The notes below the pieces were generated by a model. It saw only the letters and a list, made by a program, of their open reading frames with translations, was not told the DNA's origin and made no database searches. Below, piece by piece: positions 17,073 to 24,883 of a stretch of DNA of 42,552 nucleotides (positions are counted from its first letter, which is position 1; every line of letters begins with the position of its first letter). Position numbers and translations under genes: made by a program. The DNA lies in the NCBI GenBank assembly GCA_016866775.1, contig VGLJ01000042.1:1-42552 (forward strand), given 5' to 3'. This stretch comes from Candidatus Rokuibacteriota bacterium. GTDB lineage: Bacteria > Methylomirabilota > Methylomirabilia > Rokubacteriales > CSP1-6.

Positions 17073-17861
17073 ATGGGGGACACCCCCACGCCCCCGGAGC
17101 GCCACGCCGTCGAGGTGCCCGGCGGGCGCGTCTGCCTCGTTCTCCACCTCCCCGACCGCGCGCCCGCTCCGTGCGTGGTCGCGTGCCACGGACTCAGCGC
17201 TTCGAAGGACGGCGACAAGTACCTGATGCTCGGCGCCGAGCTTCCGCCCGCGGGCTACGCCCTCGCGCGCTTCGACTTCCGCGGCTGCGGTGAGTCGTCG
17301 GGCCGCGAGGACGAGACCACGATCGCGACGCGGATCGAGGACGTCGAAGCCGTGCTGAAGCTGCTCGGCCGGCACGCGGCGTTGTCCGGAGAGTTCGGTC
17401 TCCTCGGCTCGAGCCTCGGCGGCTTCGTCGCGCTCCACGTCGCCGCCGCACGCGGCGACGGGACCCCGCTCGTCACGTGGAACGCGCCGAGCAACCTCTT
17501 CGATCTCGCCAACGACGAGCGCGACGAGCGGCCCGGCATCGGCGTGCCGTTCTTCATGGAGCTGGCGACGCACCGCTACGAATCGACGCCCGTCGGTGTG
17601 CCGCGCCACCTGGTGATCCAGGGCGAGGCCGACGACGTCGTCGAGGTCGAGCACGGCGTGGTCCTGCACTCGCGCGCCGCCGAGCCGTGCGACCTGATCG
17701 TGATCCCGGGCGCCGACCACCGGCTCACGGAACCGGAGCATCGCCGCCAGGCCGTCGACGCGAGCCTCGCCTGGTTCCAGAAGTTCGTCCGCGGAGGGCC
17801 CGGATTCACTCCGGGCCCGGAGCGTGGGGGGCTTGGGGGGCGCTCGGAGCCCCCCGGATGA
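17073..17861 (+). CDS. Alpha/beta hydrolase
   Basis: A serine hydrolase of about 262 residues, of the dienelactone hydrolase/acyl-peptidase type. It shows the oxyanion-loop segment VACHGLSASKDGDKY, the nucleophile elbow LLGSSLGGF, an acidic residue in GEADDVVEVEHG and the histidine in GADHRLTEP. ATG 17073 is used; GTG 17061, two bases after the TatD stop, is possible, and neither has a ribosome site. The last 22 or so residues (from GGPGFTPGPE on) are glycine- and proline-rich and encoded by a short hairpin repeat. The natural C-terminus may therefore have been altered by the repeat. The stop overlaps the next ATG. Confidence 0.85.
   Translation: MGDTPTPPERHAVEVPGGRVCLVLHLPDRAPAPCVVACHGLSASKDGDKYLMLGAELPPAGYALARFDFRGCGESSGREDETTIATRIEDVEAVLKLLGRHAALSGEFGLLGSSLGGFVALHVAAARGDGTPLVTWNAPSNLFDLANDERDERPGIGVPFFMELATHRYESTPVGVPRHLVIQGEADDVVEVEHGVVLHSRAAEPCDLIVIPGADHRLTEPEHRRQAVDASLAWFQKFVRGGPGFTPGPERGGLGGRSEPPG
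17790..17857 (+). repeat. Hairpin repeat, copy A
   Basis: Two hairpins in tandem: GGGCCCGGA-TTCAC-TCCGGGCCC (17796-17818) and GGGGGGC-GCTCGGA-GCCCCCC (17835-17855), joined by a linker containing GGGGGGCTTGGGGGG. The same arrangement occurs at 37797-37857 in reverse orientation, with compensating changes in the first stem. It overlaps the end of the hydrolase gene. Confidence 0.75.
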
Positions 17862-19003
17862 ATCAATCCCGGCTGGTCGACGATTTCCTCTCGCTCGTCC
17901 GCATCTCGAGCCCGTCGCGGCGCGAGGCGGAAGTGGCGCGCTGGCTCATGGGCACGCTCGACCGGATGGGCGTGCGCGTGGACGTCGACGACGCGGGCGA
18001 GAAGATCGGCGGCGACACCGGCAACCTGCTCGCGCAGCTGCCCGGCACCGCGCCCGACGCGCCGCCGCTGCTGCTGTGCGCGCACATGGACACGGTGATC
18101 CCGTGCGAGCGCATCACGCCCGTGCGCGACGGCGACGTCATCCGGACCGACGGCACGAGCGTGCTCGGCGGCGACGACAAGGCGGGGGTGGCCGCGATTC
18201 TCGAAGCCGTGCGGATCGTGCGCGAGCGCCAGATCCCCCACGGGCCGATCGACGTGCTCTTCACGGTCTGCGAAGAGCAGGGCCTGTTCGGTGCCAAGCA
18301 CTTCGACGTCGGCCGGCTGCGGGCGCGGCGTGGCGTCGTCCTCGACTGCGACGGCGTCGACGAGCTCATCGTGCAGGGCCCGGCCGCCAACAAGCTGCGC
18401 GTCGTCGTGCGCGGCCTCGAGGCGCACGCGGGGCTGGCTCCCGAGCAGGGCATCAGCGCGATCAAGGTCGCGGGCGACGCCATCGCCGCGATGCGCCTCG
18501 GCCGGATCGACGAGGAGACGACCGCGAACCTCGGGTTCATCGAGGGCGGGCTCGCGATCAACATCGTGCCCAACGAGGTCACCGTGCGCGGCGAGACGCG
18601 CAGCCGCAACGACGCGAAGCTCCGCGCGCAGACCCGGCACATGGTCGAGTGTTTCGAGCAGGCGGCCGCGCGCTATCGCGTGACGGTCGAGGGCCGCGAG
18701 CACGTCGCGCGGGTCGAGTCGAAGGTGACGCAGGACTACGAGGGCTTGAACATCCCCCGGGACAGCGGGATCGTCCGGCTGATGCGCGGCGCCGTCGAGG
18801 GGCGGGGGCGCGCGCTGACCGTCCGCGCGACCGGCGTCGGCTGCGACGCGAACATCTTCAACGGCCGCCACGGCCTGGAGATCGCGAATCTCGGCTGCGG
18901 CATGCGCCAGATCCACACGGTCAACGAGTGGATCGCGATCACGGACCTCGTGGCGACCGCCGAGACGCTCGTCGAGGCGCTCCGCCTCAACGCGGTTCGC
19001 TGA
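17858..19003 (+). CDS. M20 metallopeptidase, PepT-like
   Basis: A 381-residue zinc aminopeptidase-like protein of the M20 family, nearest to peptidase T and its tripeptidase-like relatives. It has LLLCAHMDTVIP, the bridging-aspartate segment VLGGDDKAGVAAILEA, CEEQGLFGAK with the catalytic and metal glutamates, the dimerisation domain with AHAGLAPEQGISAI, and the late ligand region GMRQIHTVNEWI. Its ATG overlaps the hydrolase stop. As last gene of the operon it would finish degrading peptides released by TldD/PmbA. Directly after its stop begins a repeat remnant. Confidence 0.9.
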   Translation: MNQSRLVDDFLSLVRISSPSRREAEVARWLMGTLDRMGVRVDVDDAGEKIGGDTGNLLAQLPGTAPDAPPLLLCAHMDTVIPCERITPVRDGDVIRTDGTSVLGGDDKAGVAAILEAVRIVRERQIPHGPIDVLFTVCEEQGLFGAKHFDVGRLRARRGVVLDCDGVDELIVQGPAANKLRVVVRGLEAHAGLAPEQGISAIKVAGDAIAAMRLGRIDEETTANLGFIEGGLAINIVPNEVTVRGETRSRNDAKLRAQTRHMVECFEQAAARYRVTVEGREHVARVESKVTQDYEGLNIPRDSGIVRLMRGAVEGRGRALTVRATGVGCDANIFNGRHGLEIANLGCGMRQIHTVNEWIAITDLVATAETLVEALRLNAVR

Positions 19004-19018
19004 GGCACTCGCGGAGGG
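19004..19018 (+). repeat. Hairpin repeat, 15-base remnant (copy H)
   Basis: The 15 bases GGCACTCGCGGAGGG immediately after the M20 stop are identical to the first 15 bases of copy B (read on the minus strand from 37856). The rest of the element is missing and a headless histidine-kinase fragment follows directly. This looks like one end of a deletion. Confidence 0.55.
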
Positions 19019-19634
19019 GGACCCGTTCTATCAGGTCGAACCGACGCTGCGCCGGCGTCACGGAGGCTCCGGGCTCGGCCTCACGATCGTGCGCCGTCTC
19101 GTGGAGCTCCACGGCGGGCTGGTGCGCGCGGAGAGCGAGGGCGAGAACCGCGGCAGCCGCTTCATGTTCACGCTGCCGGTCGCCACCGCGCCGGTCGTGG
19201 CGGAGGCGGCGCCGCCGCAGGTCGCGCCGGTCGATCGCATCCTCGCGGGCCGCCGCGAACTGATCGTGGAGGACGAGCCGGACAACCAGGAGCTGATGCG
19301 CACCGTCGTGCAGGACCTGCTCGGCGGCGAAGCGGTCGTCTGCCGCGACGGCGAGCGCGCGGTCTTCGAGGCCGTCGAGCGTCCGCCCTCGCTGATCCTC
19401 CTCGATCTGATGCTGCCGTCGCTGAGCGGCTGGGAGGTCGCCCGCCGCCTGCGTCAGAACCAGCGGACCAAGATCGTGCCGATCATCGCCGTCACCGCGC
19501 TCGCCCGGCCGCAGGAGCGCGAGTCGGCCCTCCACGCGGGCTGTGACGGCTACCCCTCGAAGCCGTTCGCCCCGGACGACATGACGCGGCTGATCGCCGC
19601 GACGCTCGCACGACAGGGAGTGGGGGCGCGATGA
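19011..19634 (+). pseudogene. Histidine kinase G2-box remnant fused to a receiver domain
   Basis: The frame opens without a start codon on the last piece of a kinase ATP-binding domain: DPFYQVEPTLRRRHGGSGLG, then LTIVRRLVELHGG. Its N- and G1-boxes and everything before them are absent. After a linker comes a receiver domain with VEDEPDN, the phospho-acceptor aspartate in LILLDLMLP, and YPSKPF. The first available start is GTG 19089, inside the kinase remnant. So the protein is at most an orphan receiver, and the gene is best seen as the 3' end of a hybrid kinase. Its 3' end overlaps the next ATG (ATGA). Confidence 0.7.
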
Positions 19635-21214
19635 GCCACGACATTGCGCGGATCCTCGTCGTCGAGGACAACCGCGATACCTCCGCGCTGCTCCGCGATC
19701 TGCTCGAAGCCGAAGGCTACGGCGTCGAGTCGGCGCTGACGGGCGAGAAGGCGCTCGAAGTCCTCGCGCAGAACCCCGACGTCGATCTCCTCGTCCTCGA
19801 CCTGATGCTCCCCGGGATGAGCGGCTACGACGTCATCGAGAAGCTGCGGGCCGATGGCGACCTCGCGAGCATCCCCGTGCTCGTCCTGAGCGCGCTCAGC
19901 TCCGCGTCCGCCCGCAGCCGCGGCCTCCGCGACGGCGCGGACGACTACATGACGAAGCCGTTCCTCCCGGAGGAGCTGCTCGCGCGCACGCGCACGCTCG
20001 TCACCAGCCGGCTGCTCGAGCGCCGGACCCGCGAGCTGCAGGCGCTCGGCCAGATCGCGCAGGCGAGCCTCACCGCGATGAGCGCGGACGTGCTGCTCCA
20101 GCGCACCGTCGAGATCACCGCCGAGGTCTTCGGCGCCGACTTCGCGCTGCTGTTCCTCGCGGACGAGGCGCGCCACGAGCTGCGCGCGCTCGGCGTCCGC
20201 TCGCTGATGGTGGCGCCGCTGATCGTCGGCGGCAGCGCGGTCGGTGTCCTCGAAGTCGGCCGCCGCACGCGGCGACTCGACCCGCGCGCGGATCGCCTGC
20301 TGCGGATCGTGGCCGATCGCGTGGCCGTCGCGATCGAGCTCGCGCGGCTCGAAGGCGAGGCGCGCGAGCTGGCGGATGTCGTCAGGCGGATCAGCGAGGG
20401 TGTCGTCGTCGCGGAGGCGGACGACCGCGTCACCTTCGCCAACGCCGCGTTCGCGGAGATGGTCGGGGTCGCGCCCGAGGGACTGCTCGGCCGGAGCTGG
20501 ACGGAGTTCCTCACGGGCGCGCAGGATACGGCGGCGCTCACCGAGCGCATGCGGCAGCCGACGTTCCAGGGCGAGGTCCTGCTGATTACGCGTTCCGGCG
20601 AGCCCCGGCCCACGCTGGTGAGCTTCTCCACGGTGCCGCGCGAGGGCGGCCGGCTCGAGCGCATCGGCGTCTTCCGCGACATCAGCCGCGAGCACGAGCT
20701 GCGCTTCCGCGTGATCCGCGAGCAGAAGTTCAGGACCCTCGGCTCGCTCGCCGCGGGCGTCGCGCACAACATCAACAACCGCCTGACGCCGGTGCTCGGC
20801 TGGACCGAGATGCTGCTCGAGCGCCTCGCCGCGGGCGAGACGCTCGACCACGGCGAGCTCGTCCACGCGCTGACCGTCATCACCCAGGGCGCGTCCGACA
20901 GCGTCGGCACCGTGCGGCGGCTCCAGGAATATGCGCGGCCCGGGCGGGCGCGCGGTCCCGAGGCCGTGCAGCTGCGCGACGTGATCGGGCACCTGCTCGC
21001 GCTCACGCGCCCCAGTGGGACGACGAAGCCGCCCGGCGCGGCATCCGCTACGAGATCGACCTCAAGATCGAGCCCGCGCCCGCGATCCTCGCGGTGGCGA
21101 GCGAGATCCGCGAGGCGATCCTCAACGCGCGATCCCGATCGTCCTCTTGACCGGTTGGGCCGACGAGATCGATCCCGACCAGATGCCGAACGTCGACGTC
21201 GTGATCCAGAAGCC
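19631..21214 (+). pseudogene. Decayed REC-GAF-PAS-histidine kinase hybrid
   Basis: The protein starts with a receiver domain (VVEDNRD, acceptor D57, K109 in MTKPF), followed by a GAF-like region and a PAS domain (ADDRVTFANAAFAEMVGV). Next is the dimerisation helix with the phospho-histidine H379 in GVAHNINNRLTPVLGW. At the CCCC run near 21010-21013 the frame breaks: one extra base restores RPQWDDEAARRGIRYEID in another frame. After REAILNA the rest of the ATPase domain and most of a second receiver are missing, and the text resumes in a third frame at IPIVLLTGWADEIDPDQMP to VVIQKP. There repeat copy D cuts it off. A 682-residue frame stays open to 21679, but its tail is nonsense. At least one frameshift and one deletion are present. 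Confidence 0.75.
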
Positions 21215-21245
21215 GGGAATGAATCCCGGCCCTGCGCGAGTGCCG
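21212..21245 (-). repeat. Hairpin repeat, truncated copy D
   Basis: Read on the minus strand it is GGCACTCGCGCAGGGC followed by the hairpin GCCGGGA-TTCAT-TCCCGGC (21230-21212). This is the first half of the repeat seen at 37797-37857 and 17790-17857; the G-rich second half is missing. On the plus strand it replaces the end of a receiver domain immediately after VVIQKP. On the minus strand it follows the stop of the retropepsin gene. Confidence 0.7.
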
Positions 21246-21259
21246 CGCTCGGTCTCGCC

Positions 21260-21628
21260 TCACGCGGAGGCCGTCAGGAGGAGGCCGGGAACCGGCACGA
21301 GGCGGCGGGCGACGGGATCGGCGGCGAGCCGGAACCCCTCGAGGGCGTAGGCCCCGAGGAGCGCGGGACTTCCCGCTTCGGCAAAGACGACGAAAGTCAT
21401 TTCAGGGACCCCGTCGATCCGGATCCACGTCCGCGCGATGTCGCGCTCGACACGCCGGCCGTCGGCCAGGGTGAACGGTGCCCGCGCGTGTGGGTGCACG
21501 TCCAGTGCTTCGAGCACGGGACGTGGAATGCTCGTGTACGTGGCGCCCGTATCCACGACCGCGTCGATCCACGCGAAACGATCTCCCGCCGGGCTGCCGA
21601 CCTCGATCTCGACCCGAAACGTCCCCAT
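21260..21628 (-). CDS. Retropepsin-like aspartic protease
   Basis: A 122-residue single-domain protein of the retroviral-type aspartyl protease fold found in many bacteria. The active-site motif AVVDTGATYTSIP (catalytic D26) is followed by the second-half pattern FVVFAEAGSPALLGAYALEGF. Such proteins work as homodimers; there is no signal peptide or membrane segment. ATG 21628 gives a protein beginning MGTFRVEIEV, typical for the family; no strong ribosome site is seen. Longer upstream frame overlaps uppP and is rejected. Its substrate is unknown. Confidence 0.82.
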   Translation of the reverse strand: MGTFRVEIEVGSPAGDRFAWIDAVVDTGATYTSIPRPVLEALDVHPHARAPFTLADGRRVERDIARTWIRIDGVPEMTFVVFAEAGSPALLGAYALEGFRLAADPVARRLVPVPGLLLTASA

Positions 21629-21693
21629 GCCCCATCCGAACGCACGGACGCCGCCGTCGTCAATGTGTCCTTTCGCTGACAGTCGTGCCCGCG

Positions 21694-22479
21694 TCAGCGG
21701 ACGGCGAGGAGGATCGCGAGCGCGAGCAGCAGGCGGTAGATCACGAACGGGGTCAGCGAGCGGCGGCGGAGATAGCCCACCAAAAACCACACGGCGAACC
21801 AGCCGCTCACGAACGCCGCGAGCACGCCGGCGACGAGCGGGCCGGACTCGCCCGCCGGGAGGCCCGTGTTCAGGAGCTGCAGCAGCTTGTAGCCGCCGGC
21901 CGCGGCCGTGATGGGGATGCCGAGCAGGAACGAGAAGCGCGCGGCCGTTGCGCGATCGAGACCGGTGAAGAGCCCCGCGGTGATCGTGATGCCGGAGCGC
22001 GACGTTCCCGGGATGAGCGCGATCGCCTGTGCGACGCCGACCGTCACGCCGCGCCCCCAGCCGACGCGCTCCAGCGGATCGCCGTTCCCATCCGGCTTCG
22101 CGCTCGTCCGGCGGTCGGCGAGCCACATCACCACGCCCCAGAACGCCGTCGTCGCGGCGATGAGGAGCGGGGAGCGGAGGCCCGTCTCGATCGCCTTCCC
22201 GAAGAGCAGGCCGACGACGCCCGCGGGGATCGTCGCCACGATCAGGATGAGCGCCACGCGCCGCGACAGCGCCCCGCGCGCGAGATCCAGCAGCTCGCCG
22301 CGGAAGTACGCCACCAGCGCCGCCAGCGTGCCGATGTGAGTCACGGCGTCGAACGCCAGGCCCTGGTCCCGCCAGCCGAAGACGTGAGGCACGAGAATGA
22401 GGTGGCCGGACGACGAGATCGGAAGAAACTCCGTGAGCCCTTGAACGACCCCGAGGATGACGGCCGGGAGGTAGCTCAC
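21694..22479 (-). CDS. uppP: UppP/BacA, undecaprenyl-diphosphate phosphatase
   Basis: Recycles the lipid carrier undecaprenyl diphosphate to the monophosphate for peptidoglycan and glycan export, and gives bacitracin resistance. The 261-residue, multi-span membrane protein shows both family motifs, LTEFLPISSSGHL near the N-terminus and PGTSRSGITITAGL in the middle. GTG 22479 begins the family sequence four bases after the upstream SDR stop, so the two minus-strand genes are probably co-transcribed. Confidence 0.95.
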   Translation of the reverse strand: MSYLPAVILGVVQGLTEFLPISSSGHLILVPHVFGWRDQGLAFDAVTHIGTLAALVAYFRGELLDLARGALSRRVALILIVATIPAGVVGLLFGKAIETGLRSPLLIAATTAFWGVVMWLADRRTSAKPDGNGDPLERVGWGRGVTVGVAQAIALIPGTSRSGITITAGLFTGLDRATAARFSFLLGIPITAAAGGYKLLQLLNTGLPAGESGPLVAGVLAAFVSGWFAVWFLVGYLRRRSLTPFVIYRLLLALAILLAVR

Positions 22480-22483
22480 CCGG

Positions 22484-23338
22484 TCACCCGACGATGTCTT
22501 CGCCGCCGTCGACGCCGATCACGTTGCCCGTGAGCCACTGCGTGTCCGGATGCGCGAGGACGGCGATCGCGCGCGCGACGTCCGCGGGCGTCGTCAGCCG
22601 GCCGCTCGGATTCTTGCGGCGCGCGTCGGCTTCGAGCTTGTCGTAGCCGGGGATCTTCTGCGCGGCCGGCGTGGCGGTGACGCCCGCGCGGATCGCGTTG
22701 ACCGTGACCCCGCGCGGCGCGAGCTCCATGGCGAGCTGGCGCACGTGGGACTCGAGCGCCGCCTTCGCCGCCGACACCGGCCCGTACGCCGGCAGCACGC
22801 GCCCGCCGCCCGACGACGTCATCGCGTACACCCGTCCGCCCTCGCGCATGAGCTCGCGCGCCACCAGCGCCTGCGTCCAGTAGACGAGCGTGTGCGCCAT
22901 CACGTCGAGCGTCATGTCCATCTGCGCGGGCGTCACCTCGTCGTGAACATGGGGCCCCGCAACTGAGGACCCCAAACCCCTCGGGCTCCCGGCGATGAAC
23001 GGCTTGAGCGAGCCGAACGCCAGCGAATGGACGAACACGCGCACCTGACCGGCCTCGTCCCGCTCGCGCAGCGTCGCCTCCATCGCGGCGATGGTCTCCG
23101 CGCGACGGTCGCCGTCGGCGGCGTTGACGTTGAAGAAGCACGCCTCGCGGCCCGCGGACCGGACCTCCGATGCGATGCGCTCGGCGTTGGGCTGCGTGGC
23201 CTTGCGATCGAGGTGGACGCCGAAGATGTGGAGGCCGGCACGCGCGAGGCAGACACTGATGGCTTCGCCGAAGCCGGACGAGGCGCCGAGGACGACGGCC
23301 CAGCCTCGAAGGCGGATCGGATCGGCGGGCAGGGCCAC
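22484..23338 (-). CDS. FabI-like short-chain dehydrogenase with repeat insertion
   Basis: A 284-residue NAD(P)-dependent reductase. It has the nucleotide-binding LGASSGFGEAI, and Y-x6-K (YGPVSAAK) as in enoyl-ACP reductases rather than the usual Y-x3-K. Enoyl-ACP reduction is plausible but unproven. GTG 23338 starts the recognisable fold and lies seven bases after a TACTAT element. Between FIAG and VTPAQMDMTL sit extra residues (RGLGSSVAGPHVH) encoded by a repeat (22944-22981) that keeps the frame. The insertion is near residues 119-132, between Rossmann core elements, and may or may not be tolerated. Confidence 0.85.
   Translation of the reverse strand: MALPADPIRLRGWAVVLGASSGFGEAISVCLARAGLHIFGVHLDRKATQPNAERIASEVRSAGREACFFNVNAADGDRRAETIAAMEATLRERDEAGQVRVFVHSLAFGSLKPFIAGSPRGLGSSVAGPHVHDEVTPAQMDMTLDVMAHTLVYWTQALVARELMREGGRVYAMTSSGGGRVLPAYGPVSAAKAALESHVRQLAMELAPRGVTVNAIRAGVTATPAAQKIPGYDKLEADARRKNPSGRLTTPADVARAIAVLAHPDTQWLTGNVIGVDGGEDIVG
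22944..22981 (-). repeat. 39-base repeat inserted in the SDR gene (copy F)
   Basis: Read on the minus strand the 38 bases start AGGGGTTTGGGGTCC and end GGGGCCCCATGTTCA. They match 33 of 39 aligned positions of 37341-37379 on the plus strand. The ends GGGGTCC and GGGCCCC can pair. The copy lies inside a coding region without breaking the frame. Confidence 0.65.
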
Positions 23339-23362
23339 GGCGTCAATAGTACGCTCTGGTGC
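23339..23362. promoter_or_regulatory. Compact bidirectional promoter, SDR / methyltransferase
   Basis: Only 24 bases separate the two divergent start codons. On the minus strand TACTAT (23351-23346) lies seven bases before GTG 23338. On the plus strand TAGTAC (23347-23352) overlaps it and lies ten bases before GTG 23363. Neither gene has a ribosome site, so both transcripts would be leaderless. The plus-strand hexamer is the weaker. Confidence 0.4.
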
Positions 23363-24155
23363 GTGAATTTCGACGCGTTCATCCGCGAGTGCCGCGCCGC
23401 GTGGGGCGAGTTCGACGACGAGGCCGCGCTCGCGCGCGTCGCGCACCCGCACGACCGCGCGCTCCGGCCGCTGCTCGACGCGATCCCCGGCATGGCGACC
23501 GAGAACAAGCTCGCGCTGCTCAACCACGCGGTGGCGCATCTGGCGCGGGACGAGGTCTACGTGGAGGTCGGATGCTGGCAGGGCCTCTCGCTCGCGGGCG
23601 CGCTGGCGGGCCATCCCGACGCGCCGGCGTTCGCGTGCGACAACTTCTCGGAGTTCGGCGGGCCGCGAGCCGCGCTGGCGGAGACGCTCACGAAGCGGGA
23701 CGGCGCCCGGGCAGGTGCGGTTCCACGACATGGACTTCCGGCGCTTTCTCGCCGCGGCGTCGTGGGCGCCGGCGCGCGTGGGCGTGGACTTCTACGACGG
23801 CCCGCACGACTTCGACGACCAGTTCGTCGCGCTGCAGGCGGTGCTGCCGCACCTCGCGCCCGACGCGGCGGTGATCGTGGACGACACCAACTGGCTCCAC
23901 GTGCGCGCGGCGAACGAGCTGTTCGCGCGGCACGTCCCCGGCTTCGAGCGCGTGCGCTCGCTCCGCACACCGTCGGCGTTCGCGCCGACGTGGTGGAACG
24001 GCGTCGAGGTCTATCGCTGGCGCGGCCGGCCGGGCACCACGCTCGCGACGCCGTCCGGGTACGCGGCGCGCCGGCGCCTGTGGGACGGCGCGTGCCTGCC
24101 GGTCGCGCGCGCGTGGTGGCGCGTGCGCGGCGCCCTCGGTAAAATCCGACGCTGA
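23363..24155 (+). CDS. Class I SAM-dependent methyltransferase, frameshifted
   Basis: Reads as a methyltransferase of the Methyltransf_24 type in two frames. The first frame from GTG 23363 gives NFDAFIRECRAAWGEFDDE and the SAM motif VYVEVGCWQGLSLAGAL, up to KRDGA. The fold continues as GQVRFHDMDFRRFLAAASW, then VDFYDGPHDFDDQF and VIVDDTNW, in another frame to 24155. The switch needs one base less at the CCCGGG run near 23706-23711. Without correction the first frame ends at 24142 with a nonsense tail, and the second opens at 23715. A one-base sequencing error or a real mutation are both possible. The likely role is a small-molecule or glycan methyltransferase near the envelope genes. The stop overlaps the next ATG. 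Confidence 0.7.
24140..24145 (+). promoter_or_regulatory. -10-like element before the CinA-like gene
   Basis: TAAAAT, an unusually AT-rich hexamer here, lies nine bases before the ATG at 24155, within the end of the methyltransferase gene. It would allow independent, leaderless expression of the downstream genes. No -35 box is evident. Confidence 0.4.
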
Positions 24156-24883
24156 TGCCGAGAACGGCCGGGATCATCCTCGTCGGCAACGAGATCCTCT
24201 CGGGCAAGGTCATCGACGCCAACGCCTCCTACCTCTGCCGCGAGCTGCGCGCGCTCGGCGTCGAGGTGCGCCGGATCAGCGTCATCCCCGACGAGGTCGA
24301 CCTGATCGCCGCCGAGGCGAGGCGCTTCGGTACCGACTACGACGTCGTGTTCACGTCCGGCGGCGTCGGTCCGACGCACGACGACGTCACGATCGAGGGC
24401 GTGGCGCGGGCCGCGGGGGTGCGCGTGATCCGGCACCCCGCGCTCGTCGCCCTGCTCGAAGGCTTCTACAAGGGCGCGCTGACCGAGGCGCACCTGAAGA
24501 TGGCCGAAGTGCCGGATGGCGCCGAGCTGCTGGTCGACGAGTCGGTACGCTTCCCGACGATCCTCATGGGCAACGTCTACGTCCTGCCCGGCGTGCCGGA
24601 GATCTTCCGCCGGAAGTTCGACGCGATCCGCGAGCGGTTCCGCGACCAGCCGATCTTCCTGAAGAACGTCTTCGTGAGCATCGGCGAGGGCATCCTGGCC
24701 GACCACCTGAACGCGCTCGTCCGCGAGTATCCGGACCTCTTGTGCGGCTCGTATCCCGAGTTCTCCAACCCCGAGTACAAGGTCAAGGTGACGCTCGAGT
24801 CGCGCGATCTCGCGTTCCTCGACATGGCCCTCGCCGAGCTGCTCAAGCGGCTGCCGGCGGATTCGGTCGTGCGCGTGGCCTGA
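24155..24883 (+). CDS. CinA-like molybdopterin-binding domain protein
   Basis: A 242-residue protein of the MoaB/Mog fold as found in the N-terminal half of CinA. It starts RTAGIILVGNEILSGKVIDAN and carries the FTSGGVGPTHDDVT motif and GNVYVLPGVPEIFRRKF. In CinA this domain hydrolyses ADP-ribose or CoA-type pyrophosphates. The nicotinamide-deamidase half is missing, as in many stand-alone homologues. Its stop is immediately followed by the GTG of the next gene. A competence role should not be assumed. Confidence 0.88.
   Translation: MPRTAGIILVGNEILSGKVIDANASYLCRELRALGVEVRRISVIPDEVDLIAAEARRFGTDYDVVFTSGGVGPTHDDVTIEGVARAAGVRVIRHPALVALLEGFYKGALTEAHLKMAEVPDGAELLVDESVRFPTILMGNVYVLPGVPEIFRRKFDAIRERFRDQPIFLKNVFVSIGEGILADHLNALVREYPDLLCGSYPEFSNPEYKVKVTLESRDLAFLDMALAELLKRLPADSVVRVA

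Noticed and set aside
17825-17841. G-quadruplex formed by GGGGGGCTTGGGGGG
   Set aside because: Two G6 runs with one loop do not by themselves give four separated tracts. The second run pairs well with a downstream C-run in copies A and C, so a hairpin is the simpler reading.
21215-21679. C-terminal 150 or so residues of the 682-residue kinase frame
   Set aside because: After the frameshift near 21011 the translation is Arg/Ser/Pro-rich nonsense and runs antisense through the retropepsin gene.
23384-23396. CCGCGAGTGCC inside the methyltransferase, matching the start of the hairpin repeat
   Set aside because: Only about a dozen bases match, within conserved coding sequence (FIRECRAAW), and no hairpin or G-rich core follows. 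Probably chance.
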